A DNA stretch of 64,000 nt from NCBI GenBank assembly GCA_037974335.1, contig CM075760.1:26633197-26697196 (forward strand), in the 5' to 3' direction. The notes under the pieces were generated by a model, which saw nothing but the letters and a program-made list of their open reading frames with translations, was not told the origin of the DNA and did not search any database. Below, piece after piece: positions 21,425 through 31,006 of the stretch. A program made the position numbers and the translations under genes. Positions within the stretch are counted from its first letter, which is position 1, and each line of letters starts with the position of its first letter. Source of the DNA: Prionace glauca (Eukaryota; Chordata; Chondrichthyes; Carcharhiniformes; Carcharhinidae).

Positions 21425-21720
21425 ATGGAGTGATTGAATTACAATGGAGATGATTGTTGTTTCCACTGACACAATCTCGCAGATCTGGGTTTAAATCTCA
21501 TAATAAATGGGAACAAAACCTCTCGCTGAGTTCAGCGCTTAGCTCACCGCCTAGCTCACCGCCTTCCAGTGATCTGGAGGCAGTTTTCTCAACTGTGAGA
21601 TGAACAACGGAGAAAAGAGAGAGAGACTCAGTTTGAGCCGTGGCACTCCTGGAGGAACGGTGATCTGGAATTCACCCAGAAATGAGTCAAAGTTTTAAAA
21701 ACATCGACGTCCAACGTGGG
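21425..21720 (+). repeat. Block shared with the inverted-duplication arms
   Basis: Collinear with 27420-27735 and, inverted, with 34570-34880: acacaa.atctcgcagatctg, ggaggcagttttc, gagactcagtttgag and gagttcacc.agaaa. Here the block runs straight into tRNA-Lys. In the arms only a remnant of the tRNA is left. Confidence 0.65.
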
Positions 21721-21776
21721 GCTCAAACCCACGACCCTGAGATTAAGAGTCTCATGCTCGATTGAGCTAGCCGGGC
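21708..21776 (-). pseudogene. tRNA-Lys(CTT) with shortened D-loop
   Basis: The minus strand follows tRNA-Lys(CTT) closely (gcatgagactcttaatctca, then gtcgtgggtttgagcccc). About four bases of the D-loop are missing, and acceptor pair 2-71 is mismatched. The length is 69 nt instead of 73. A TTTTT run follows. Likely a recent pseudogene. Confidence 0.7.
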
Positions 21777-22489
21777 ACATGCATTATTGATCTTTCCGTA
21801 ACCTAAAATACATGGAGAGATTATGGCTTTTCTATTTGGTGTCTCAGTTTGTTCAGATTTCAACGTTTACATTGAATCCCCAAAGTTTCTATCCATCCCT
21901 CTCAGTCATCAATTACATCAATCACATCTCTCAATTCTTAGCTTCACCTTTCCCAAGCATTCCAAAATCCTCTTACATCATTCACCGTATTTTTCCTTTG
22001 TTCTTAATAATTTAGCCAGGGGAGGGGGCGGAGGGAACACCCTCTCAAGATTTTCATGTCACACTGTTTCCCTATTTCAGATGTTTCAATAAGATCATCT
22101 CTGATTATTCTAAACTCCAGAGCGAACAGACTCATCCCACTGAATCTCTCCTCTCAGGAGAAACGCAGAAATCAATCGCCCCACAGCGTCTGTGAAGGGA
22201 ACAACATCTAAATCTTCCGGCTGGATGAACTGGCCTCGGAGCTGGAGAAGTCAGAGTTGTAACTCTAACGATAAACTCTGAAGAACATACATGTCAGATA
22301 CACAACATACATGTCAGATACACACACAGCAAACATGTCAAATCATGTCACTTTCAAGTTGCGGCTTTTAACTTCCTGTTTTCCCCCTCAGACATTTCCC
22401 TGTTCATCAAAAATCTCCGACCTCAAACCCCATCCTGCTCCTCAATCCACTGATAATGTTACTAGTACCGCAAGGAGCTCGCAGCATTT
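21777..22489. other. Intergenic, nothing recognised
   Basis: A short direct repeat (acatacatgtcagataca, two units near 22285-22322) is the only structure seen. Confidence 0.45.
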
Positions 22490-22556
22490 AGCTCCATAGC
22501 TCAGTGGTAAGAGTCTTGTGAACCTGGGGTCGCGAGTTCAATTCTTGCTGGAGCTT
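22490..22556 (+). pseudogene. tRNA-Thr(TGT)-like pseudogene
   Basis: It follows tRNA-Thr(TGT): agctccatagctcagtggt, then gtcttgtgaacctgg, then gtcgcgagttcaattctt. About six bases of the anticodon arm are lost, so the stem cannot form. The outer stem still pairs (AGCTCC with GGAGCT). Confidence 0.65.
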
Positions 22557-22914
22557 CCACCCAAAGTTTCGCTAACACAAACTGTAGGAAAAAGCAGTGG
22601 ACTTGTATCATAACTGAAATGAGGCAGTAATACTCCATATTTTAAGAAATTTCACCGTTCGAAAAAGTGAGAGGAGGACAAACGGAAGAGAGGGCTTGGA
22701 TCTCTCTTAATGCCCCAACTGCGATGGACCTTCAGAAGGTGATAGATTTCAAGGCGATCACCAAGGTACGAGGGCCAGCGCATTCTTTAAAACAATTCTC
22801 ATGGAAATATAAACAACGTTGAGTTAGGTCCATTATGTGAGATTAAAAGTGATAATCTGTGACAGGTGAATGGCAGAGTTCAGGAAATTTCAGCCACTCC
22901 CACTCAAAATTGGA
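22557..22914. other. Intergenic, nothing recognised
   Basis: No features were seen between the tRNA-Thr remnant and the segmental duplicate. Confidence 0.4.
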
Positions 22915-23810
22915 TTTGCGTTTCATAACGCCACCGAATGTACAAATACATGTGTTAAATATACATCTCCAATGTCTAGTCACTATCTCCCACGGGAAAG
23001 AGAAATAGAATTCCTGTGCAGTGACTGCTGATAAAATGGTAAACTGACCAGCCCAGCTCCTGTTGGAAACTTCAATCCCAGACAATTTTGTCCAATATCC
23101 ACACTTGAGCAAATGGTTCCCAAGTGCAGGCATCCAGCGACTGAACGCTGACACATGAGACCAGCGCTGCGAGTCGCCAGCAGATGGTGAAACTGGATCA
23201 CTATCATCATGTTTACAGTGAAAAAGGTTTTTAGAGCTTTTTTTAAGGGTAGCAAAAAGTGAATAAAAAGGCGTTTACATATTTTCCAGTAACTTACGGC
23301 GTGGAATGGTTGTGAATAGAATACTTACTTCGTTATTCCTCCTAATAAAGATGTCTGTTTTCGGCTAATCATTCCATTACGTTCTATTTTATCATTTTAA
23401 ATACTTATTCAGAATTCATTCAAAAAGTTTATTCATAACTGAAAATAAATCTATTTTTGTCTGAATTTTTTAACAATTATTTCCTTTCAGACCCTTCACA
23501 AACAAAGACCAACCTTGCTTATACTCTGTTCTATGCATCTTTAATATATGTATTTGCTTATTTCACTTTAACACTCCAGTGCATTTGGGGCACGAACTAA
23601 CTTTGATCTCTCACACATGCTGCAAAATCCACGAGGGGAGTGGAATTTAATGCGCATTCAGCTGAGGATTTTTAATTGAATTGTACCAAGTGCATTGTCA
23701 AATACTGCCATTGAGTTTTACTAAATGCAATCACTGCCACTCCAACATTCTGTCTCAAGCTGCAGTCTAGCACCGACCGTAAATCCATGGAAGTTTAATG
23801 CTAATATTTG
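22915..23810 (+). repeat. Segmental duplicate, copy 2
   Basis: Partner of 18770-19725. Both contain gccagcagatggtg and, near the end, a 'gctgcaatctgactctg / gctgcagtctagcaccg' pair of counterparts. Confidence 0.6.
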
Positions 23811-23812
23811 AA

Positions 23813-23925
23813 CAAAGAACAAACAACAACACAGCATGGGAAACAAGCCCTTCGGCCCAATGAGCCCACGCCGCATTTCAATATTATGAATGCCCTCCTC
23901 TACCCATGACCTTTGTCTACACCTG
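23813..23925 (-). mobile_element. CR1 LINE 3' tail
   Basis: In plus-strand text it reads gaacaaagaacaaacaacaa, then gcccttcggcccaatgagcc. This is the same terminal block as at 5.9 kb and 6.6 kb. Confidence 0.6.
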
Positions 23926-24430
23926 TTGGGGAAGATTTGCAAACACCTTTGCCAAATAATCCATTCATCCATGAATCTCTAGTCCAATCTGTTCAATTCA
24001 CCATTGCTAAATCTAATAATGAATACTGTGCAAAGGGCGCGGGACTGTTTGGGCTGTGTATTGAGCTGAATGGGAGGGTGGGGATGTGGTGAGGTGGGGT
24101 GGAATTGTGAAGAGAGTTCACGGGGGTTGAGTTTTGAGATGTGGGATGTGTTGGGAGATGTATTGCAGCTGAAGTGAAATGCAAACATTCGCTCAAGTTA
24201 ACAGAATGGTACAAAACTGGAGGTCAACATGATGTCCAGGCTGGTTCATTAGTATTAGCTGATTTGAATCCGGATTTTTTCTGGGCTCAATTCATTTTTT
24301 TATTTGTTTTTACAATTTCAATACACGTTTTAATCAGAAATGGTGACACAAAATATGTCTACACTATGTATGATTCACTGAGACATTGTTTTGTTCAGAA
24401 CACGAGATAATCACCCTGTTCTAACGAAAA
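23926..24430. other. Intergenic up to the left duplication boundary
   Basis: Nothing recognised. Similarity to the right arm starts at about 24431. Confidence 0.45.
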
Positions 24431-24436
24431 ATATGT

Positions 24437-25997
24437 TTATTCTATAAGTAATTTCACAATTGCAGTAAATGGAGATCTGATCACATTCTTTAGATCCTCT
24501 CTGAATTGTGTCTGGGTCACTGCGTAAATGTATGTATTGGTGCAGCAACTCAGGAGTTGGAGCATAAATCCCAATTCCCGCACAAATGCAGGAATATAAA
24601 AATGAATTAAGTTTAAATTATATAATCGTTGACAAAAGGAGTGGATAAGTAACACTGACCATAGTATGATAAAATTTAATGATAGAGCAAATAGTAAGAT
24701 AATGGATTTTCTTCTCTTCACTGTCTCTGGGTCCTTTGAACTATCCATACGCTTGTGACTCTGAAGTCTCCTGCGGAATTTGGTCGACCCTAGAATGTGT
24801 TTAATGGTGAAAGCATTCAGCAACAGAATCAACAAAAAAGGAATGAACGGTGTTAAAATATAATGCAGATTTTCAACCACTCCCCATGCTTCAGAATAGA
24901 GGACATCATTGCCAACATAACAAAAATGGGGAATATTCTGAATCGCATATCTATCACCATACATGAAATACCAGAAAATGTTCTTTACACTGAATAGCAC
25001 ACTCACAGTTCCGAGAACCACTGTTGCAGTTTTCTCAGTGCAGTATTTTATTTTCAGCTTCTGACAAGTAATAGCCACAAATCGATCAAAGGTGAAAGAG
25101 ACAGTGAACCAGACAGAGCAATCAGTGACTGCATAAAGCAGCACAGCATGGATATTACATATTTTAATGTGGTAAATGAATAAAAAATTTAACTTCATGG
25201 GAATTTGCCTCAAAATGAGATCGGTGATAATGACCAGTAGATCCGCTGCTGACATGGAAATGAGGTAATGTATCACACTTCTGGAAAGACCACATTTCCC
25301 TCGTGACAGGATAAGAATCGTCAATACATTCACTGTAAGGAAGAGAAACACAATTTATTCGTGTTTTAGACTGAGCACAAGAGAAGCAATCTCTCAGGAG
25401 CCTTGGGAACAGCTGAAACATTTTTATTAAATCCACCCCGGAATAGACTGAATTCACCTATTCTGCTCGAGACAAAGTTCACAGCAGAAAAGCCCCGCAA
25501 TGATGTAGCAAGAAGCCACATTCACCAGTTAATAACATCTCCAATTTGTTGCCTTCTTCAGATTTGTATGTGGGGGACACAATGGTGCCAGTAGGTTTGG
25601 AGCAAATTTTCCTGGTCTGGATGACTCTGCTTTGATTGTGCTGAAGGCTGTGCAGTTGAAGATGTTAAATCAGCTGATTTGGAATTGGCTGTGAGACATA
25701 ATACTGGAAATCATGTTACATAACGACAACCGTAAAGTGGAAAGACTGAAAGTGAATGTCAGGTAGTGTGAGGATAGCTGTGTGGCAAGGAGAAATGTTT
25801 CCAGTGCATTCACAGCTACAAACCATGACGGTTACACAGAATAATATCAAAAACTGGGTAACATAGACAAGGACAATGAACACAGAGAAATATGACTTAC
25901 CAGTGACACCAACTACGGCAAGGACAGGGTAGTAAATCCTTTGGATATCGGAAAATACCCAAAGAATACGAAGCTCAAGTGGTATAATCCAGAACAT
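24437..25997 (-). CDS. GPR139-like class A GPCR, left copy (two exons)
   Basis: A predicted seven-helix receptor of 330 residues, most like the GPR139/GPR142 group of rhodopsin-family receptors, acting at the cell surface. Exon 1 is 25997-25901 (97 nt), the intron is 568 nt with a gtaagt donor and an acag acceptor, and exon 2 is 25332-24437. The splice rebuilds TM1 (YYPVLAVVGVT joined to VNVLTILILS) and supplies N1.50. Other class A marks are ADL with D2.50, C3.25 in KICN, FDRF in place of DRY, an ECL2 cysteine in HFCY, P5.50 in FIPFL, LWS where most receptors have CWxP, and NTYIY in place of NPxxY (GPR139 has a similar NFFLY). The basic third loop (KFRRRLQSHKR, VKRRK) suits G-protein coupling. 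No breaks were seen. The ligand is unknown. It is the mirror copy of the gene at 36.3 kb. Confidence 0.88.
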
Positions 25998-26076
25998 GGC
26001 TCTGAAATTCAATGATCGCTGACTGTACTAGAGACCACTCCCAGTTAAACAATATTGCACACAGTGTGAAAATTCC
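25998..26076 (-). other. Putative 5' UTR of the left GPCR gene
   Basis: The short stretch between the TATA-like box and the start codon, conserved in the right arm. The transcription start is inferred, not seen. Confidence 0.4.
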
Positions 26077-26109
26077 TATTTATAAATCTTCTAATGTCCC
26101 CATTGGAAC
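26077..26109 (-). promoter_or_regulatory. Candidate promoter (CCAAT and TATA) of the left GPCR
   Basis: On the minus strand gttccaatg (26109-26101) is followed by tttataaata (26086-26077), about 80 nt before the ATG. Both boxes are kept in the right arm, where single-base changes occur around them. Confidence 0.55.
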
Positions 26110-26644
26110 AATTAAACCGTGTGCTGAGGGACATGAATCACAGTCTCTGAACAAACAAGATGACTTCATCTTTTCTTGTAAATTACATGGTTATTGTCCT
26201 TTTTATGCATGTTAAAAAATCCGAATGAAGGCAAACATTTTGGTTCATGCATCTTGGCAAAAAAAAGAACATTGATTAACAATGTGTTGCTGAACTGAAG
26301 AGAGTTGAAACCGTTGTAAGTATTGCTGTCACACATTGTCAGCCTATCCGTTTTCCAACAGATCTCTCAAGACAAGTCAACAGCGGGAACAAAATAATGA
26401 GGCTGAAATCATTTTGTATGCAAGAACACACAACAGAATGGTTGTCAATAAATACATATTAAATGTTCTTCAGTTGAAACACATGAACTGTTTGGTGTTT
26501 CCATGCACTCAGGGAAGGCAGAGATGGGCTGAAGGTTATCACTGGGAAAACTGAAGGGAATTGCTAAAAGAGATCATTTCTCCAAAATGGGTTATTAGAA
26601 AATAGATTATTTAAAATAAATAAGCACGCAAATGTCTATGACAT

Positions 26645-26830
26645 TTCTTAGACATAGAACCATAGAATTCCTACAGTTCAGAAGAAAGGTTATCTTGGCC
26701 CACTGAGTCTGCATCCCACCCAGGTCCTCCCCTCTGCCCTATCCACATTAGCCCCACACACTTATCATGGCTAATCCACATACTCAACGGGAAAATAACG
26801 GGCAATTTTGTATGGCCAATCCAACTAATA
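26645..26830 (-). mobile_element. SINE 3' half, in left arm
   Basis: In plus-strand text it reads catagaaccatagaattcct, ggcccactgagtctgcatcc and tatggccaatccaactaat. The head is absent. It mirrors 35445-35645, and a third copy is at 42780-42960. Confidence 0.65.
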
Positions 26831-27166
26831 TGATCTGTTGTAATATAAATGAGGGACAGGTGTTGTGCAGTAATACAGAGACAGAACCGAATGCACCAGA
26901 TATCGATACAGCACCTGTACTAAAATGAATGCAGACTGGGCCCAGTTCAGTCATTACTGAGAGAGTGTATACAGTATATTACTAACCAGCGTGGTGTTTT
27001 CTCATCTAAATAGAGACATGACATACTCAGTTTTGACAAAGACAAGGTCTTTGTGAAGGATACAATGTGAAGGATAAACTTGCAATTGGTGAATAAAAAG
27101 TCTGAAATACAATAAAAAGCAGGTGAGTCATTGATAAATGAATATTTTAAAGACCTTGTGTCATCT

Positions 27167-27238
27167 TCCCTGGTGGTCTAGTGGTTAGGATTTGGCGCTC
27201 TCGCTGCCGCAGCCCGGGTTCGATTCCCGCTCAGAGGA
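27167..27238 (+). tRNA. tRNA-Glu(CTC), left-arm copy, partly decayed
   Basis: 72 nt. The D-arm and anticodon (loop CTCTCGC) are intact. The acceptor has a mismatch and a T-G pair (TCCCTGG with TCAGAGG), one T-stem pair is lost (final C-C), and only TTT follows. It mirrors 35052-35123. It may be a low-efficiency gene or a young pseudogene. Confidence 0.7.
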
Positions 27239-27419
27239 TGTAGATTTATTGCTGTACAACAATCCTGCGTTCCTTCAGGTCAACAACTGTCAGAATCAGT
27301 GTGGGGAAGATTCCCTTGCTTGCGCCTGAATTGGAAAAGTCATATGTAAAGAAGCAAAAAGAAAATAAGAGAGCGGTAGGCTAGAAAGTGCTGATGACTC
27401 AAAATACTGATACGGGTTA

Positions 27420-27735
27420 AAGTCTGGCTGTTAATGGGGGAAAATTTATTGTTTCTACCGACACAAAAATCTCGCAGATCTGTGCCCAAATCTCTGATTC
27501 AATGACAAGAAAACGTTTACTTGAATGAACTGGTAAAGTCTCCCACCCCCAGTGAAGTGGAGGCAGTTTTCATTCAGAAACCAGTAACTGTGGGTTTAAT
27601 AATGTGGGAAGGAGAAAGACTCAGTTTGAGCGGTGACATTGCGGGAGAATTGGAGAGCTGGAGTTCACCTAGAAAAGCAGCAAAGTTTCAAATCAATGGT
27701 GTCCAACGTTGGATGGTCCATTATCGGTGATAATT
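27420..27735 (+). repeat. Arm copy of the tRNA-Lys block, tRNA lost
   Basis: Collinear with 21425-21720 up to gtccaacgttgg (27704-27715), which corresponds to the 3' acceptor end of tRNA-Lys at 21708. After that the tRNA sequence is gone. The right arm (34570-34880) shows the same loss, so it preceded the inverted duplication. Confidence 0.6.
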
Positions 27736-27845
27736 TAATGTTATTCAGCAGAATAACATTATAACAGGATAACAGGATGGTGTATCACAGATTGATACTA
27801 AAACTTTGAATGGAGTGAACTGCAGTAACATTGAATGCAGTAGAA

Positions 27846-28140
27846 AGGACAGCACGGTAGCACAGTGATTAGCACTGATGTCTCACAGCGCCAGGGACTC
27901 AGGTCCTCGAGTCACCGCCTGTGCAGAGTTTGCACGTTCTTCCCGTGCCTCCGTGGGTTTCCTCCGGGTGTTCCAGTTTCCGATTCAAAGATGCGTGTTT
28001 TAGTTTGATTGGCCGTGCTAAATTGGTCCTAGTGTCAGAGGGATTAGAAGGGTAAGTATGTGGGTTTGCGGGGAATAGGGCGTGGGTGGGATTGTTGTGG
28101 GTGCGGACTCGATGGGTGGAATGGCCTCCTTCTGGGGGAA
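27846..28140 (+). mobile_element. tRNA-derived SINE (V-SINE/HE1-like), left arm
   Basis: The head is gcacggtagcacagtgatta, the core is tccgtgggtttcctccgg, and the tail is actcgatgggtggaatggcc. The B box is damaged (caggtcctcgagtc). It mirrors 33664-33957. Confidence 0.8.
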
Positions 28141-28520
28141 TCGAAAGAGGTAATGCAATTTGGATGAAACAGCAGGTCAACTAAATGTATTTTCACTGCC
28201 ATGTAAAAGCGGACCTGACATCTGCACTGAAATGTGATGAGATTGGAAAAACTCAGGACGTTACTTGGCATGTGTGCTTCAGGAAACAAAGATAAACCTT
28301 CACCTCCATCACCTTTCATTAACATTGGGAATGTTTAGAAATAGAGGAAGTTTTTTAAAAAGGAAATCCAACAAGGAGGAAATAGAACAACACCTGGCAG
28401 GGTGGAAATTGCGGTGGGTATTTAGTCTGTTGCAGTTTGTGTCAATTGATGTTTGAAAACAGTGCGAGACAAAATGCAGGACTGTTTAGCAGAGAGCACA
28501 GAAAACCAGCAACGGAATCC

Positions 28521-28593
28521 TGCCGAAACCCGGGATCGAACCAGGGACCTTTAGATCTTCAGTCTAACGCTCTCCCAACTGAGCTATTTCGGC
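28521..28593 (-). tRNA. tRNA-Phe(GAA), left-arm copy
   Basis: A 73-nt cloverleaf identical in pattern to vertebrate tRNA-Phe: acceptor GCCGAAA with TTTCGGC, D-arm tagctcagttgggagagc, stem TTAGA with TCTAA around CTGAAGA, and T-arm ccctggttcgatcccggg. TTTT follows at about 12 nt. It looks functional. The mirror copy at 33.2 kb has a broken anticodon-stem pair. Confidence 0.95.
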
Positions 28594-28734
28594 CGGCTGG
28601 CTGACAAACTGGAAGCTTCCGTCTCCCAAATATCTAAGAGAAAAATGATTTCTGCTTATTCGTTAATGCATCATTTTCAGGTGTTCATTTAATTTGCTTT
28701 AAACGTCATGAATACTTTTTTTTTTCAAAACTTT

Positions 28735-28870
28735 AATGCAGTGGGAAACATCATTATTCATTTTGACAGGAGGAAACAGCAGAGACAATGTAATATCAAT
28801 TACTGTGGGAAAAAGATGGGCTTCTGGAGCCAGTCTAGTTGTTTCTCCAGATCTGCTTGCCCTGAGGTCA
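28735..28870 (+). repeat. Locus-specific repeated block, left arm
   Basis: Contains catcattattcattttgaca, ggaggaaacagcagagacaa and gtttctccag. Related to 16050, 20440, 32930 (its mirror) and 39250. Confidence 0.6.
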
Positions 28871-29057
28871 TCACCCTGTTTCTGTAGTACCGTGGTTATC
28901 ACAAGACCCAGATTAATTCTGTAAGTATCTGGGTAGAAATGGGAAGGATGGGATGTGTACACGATCCGATTTCAGTTTCAGTTAGAAAAATCAAGCCCAT
29001 CACCTTAATTCTTGGGCAGGCAATCCAGCCTCACTGTTTGTAATCCTGTTATTTATA

Positions 29058-29270
29058 TCATGATGTGGAGACGCCAGTGTTGGATTGAAGTGGGTACAGA
29101 ACGCATTCTCACAACACCACGTTAAAGTAAAACAGAATTATTTTGAATCACGAGCTTTTGGAGCGCTGCTCCTTCATCAGTTTAACTCGGCAGTCAGAAA
29201 TTCACTGTGTGTGAGTGCTCTCGAAAGGGGCCACTTGCACACGCTGCTTTACTCCAGCAAATTGTTCAGT
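29058..29270 (-). mobile_element. Penelope-like 3' fragment, left arm
   Basis: In plus-strand text it reads atgatgtggagacgccagtg, then caacaccacgttaaagta, then gcgctgctccttcatcag. It is a diverged relative of the terminal sequence at 4.7 kb. It mirrors 32530-32737. Confidence 0.6.
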
Positions 29271-29364
29271 TGGTAATGTTTCTGTTCGTTGTTCTTGACG
29301 AAAACGACACAGCACACATTCCTGCATTCAATCTGAGCTGTGAGACCAAAACTCAAATCCATTT

Positions 29365-29446
29365 TGGCAATGGTGGGATTCGAACCCACGCCTCCGAAGA
29401 GACTGGAGCCTTAATCCAGCGCCTTAGACCGCTCGGCCACGCTACC
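29365..29446 (-). tRNA. tRNA-Leu(AAG), left-arm copy with acceptor mismatches
   Basis: 82 nt with a long variable arm. The anticodon loop TTAAGGC gives AAG. The D-arm is tggccgagcggtctaaggc and the T-arm is gtgggttcgaatcccac. The 3' acceptor strand reads CATTGCC where its mirror copy has CGCTGCC, which leaves at least one mismatch with GGTAGCG. A TTTT run follows. Possibly less stable than the right copy. Confidence 0.85.
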
Positions 29447-30369
29447 ACGTGAAACGCTGTCACAATAATGTTATTTGATGATAATGTTACTGAAATTCAT
29501 TAAAAGCAATGGAACTTGGAACGGCCATCAGGAGGATTGAGCCTGCTCCTTCACTGATTCAGGTAAGTCTGAACTGAGGAACAAACAGAAATCATCTAAC
29601 CTCAGAAACACAATGAGCTGCACACAGTAACATGCAGTGAAGGGCCGGCATCATTTAAACTGTCCTTCAGCTCGTCTCTTCCCAATTTCTGCAGAAATGA
29701 CAAGAGAACCTCCTGTTGGATTTGCTCAGAGTCTGCACTTCAGGACACGAGGCGCGATTATATTTTATATGTTCATCCAGGTAACAACCCACATGTGTTT
29801 TCAGGGCTTCGATGGGAGCAATAAATTTTCAATTTCAGATCAGTAATCCGAACAGCAGGGAAAGAGTCAAACTCTAACCACCAGACCAGCAGCTTACAGC
29901 GTGGTTTAGAATTTACTTTATCCACGCTGCTTTTGTTACTTTAATTTTCACACCAGACCACTTTCATCACAAACAGATTTCTCCCGCAAAATGGCAGTTT
30001 CCGATTCAACCATGATGTGTTCAGTCAATGAAAACATTCCATGAACACTCCGACAGTTCGAAACTGAACAGAAGTATTTCTAAATGTTTTTCAATGCAGA
30101 TGAGGGAACAGTTTCATTATTCAGTGTCAATATAAAGGGTGAAATCTGACTCATTAGCACACAGATTTTCCATTGCAACATCTCAATCGTTAAGGACATC
30201 TCAACTGTCCTTCTCTTTCTGTGTTTGTTCTTGAACTGTTCCACATGTGAAATTTCCAGCTCTGATGGAATCTTGCAAATCTCACTCGGCTGATTCTAAT
30301 AGATCTGCTTTCGATCGGAGAGTCAATCACATCATTATTAATGGTTTGCTGAGATCAAATAATCTTATT

Positions 30370-30439
30370 TTCCTCGGCGGGAATTAAAACTACGCATCAC
30401 TGGGGAAGTGCTGAACACAAACCACTGGACGACCAGTGA
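30370..30439 (-). pseudogene. tRNA-like remnant (Glu-like)
   Basis: On the minus strand it reads tcactggtcgtccagtggtt (tRNA-Glu-like D-arm) and ends ttttaattcccgcc (T-loop-like). The anticodon arm is unreadable. It abuts the Penelope-like fragment. Confidence 0.35.
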
Positions 30440-31006
30440 ACATCGCTCGACAATCACCAGGCAAGACTGTTCCCTTCCTGTTGGCGAACGCTTCAGTGGT
30501 CACGGGCATTCAGCCCTCTGACCTTCGGGTAGGCATTCTCCAAGGCGGCCTTCACGACTCACCACAGTGCGGAGTCGCTGAGCAGAGACTGATAGCTAAG
30601 TTCCGCACACATGAGGACGGTCTCAACAGGGATCTTGGGTTCATGTCGCACTATCTGTAACCCCCACGACTTGCCCGGGTTTGCAAAACCTCACTCACTG
30701 TGCTGTCTGGAGACAATGCACATCTCTTTAACCTTTGATCAGTGCTCCTTCCACTCACATTGTCAGCCACTTTAGGTCTTGAACAGCAGGTTAGGTGTAA
30801 GGATTCGCATTCTAATCAGTAATCTCTAAACTGTCTGTGCTTTATATGCTCTGTCTGAGGCCAGAACTCTCCATTCACCTGACGAAGAGGCAGTCCCCTC
30901 AAAAGCTTATGAGTATATTATCAAATAAATCGGTTGGACTAAAACCTGGTGTTGTCAGATTTTTTACTGTGTTTACGCCAGTCCAACGCCGGCATACCCA
31001 CATCAT
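30436..31006 (+). mobile_element. Penelope-like element, C-terminal coding end plus 3' region
   Basis: A truncated fossil in the spacer. The coding part to about 30660 ends in SDLRVGILQGGLHDS and AKFRTHEDGLNRDLGF. This has the spacing and closing words of the GIY-YIG endonuclease end of Penelope-like elements (the known families end in a 'GLN.D' motif). The rest is the non-coding 3' region shared with 16.4-17.1 kb. The reverse transcriptase and most of the endonuclease are missing. The family assignment rests on remembered pattern, not on a search. Confidence 0.65.

Larger units (their letters stand above)
24431..30045 (-). repeat. Left arm of the large inverted duplication
   Basis: Mirrors 31738-37868. 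Landmarks in mirrored order are the GPCR gene, its promoter, a SINE fragment, tRNA-Glu, the 27.4-kb block, a SINE, tRNA-Phe, a Penelope fragment, tRNA-Leu, and then the 'atgacaagagaacctcc' stretch near 29700. The pairing stops within a few bases of the GPCR stop codon on the outer side and near 30045 on the inner side. The right arm is longer, mainly because of a CR1 insertion. Confidence 0.92.

Noticed and set aside
24437-25351. Single-exon GPCR starting at an ATG (MFLFL...) inside the intron
   Set aside because: That start lies upstream of the splice acceptor and would drop the N-terminus and half of TM1. The two-exon reading restores TM1 and has good splice signals in both arms.
29365-29446. 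tRNA-Leu(TAA)
   Set aside because: Although 'ttaag' is in the loop, placing the seven-base loop between the paired stems gives AAG as the anticodon.
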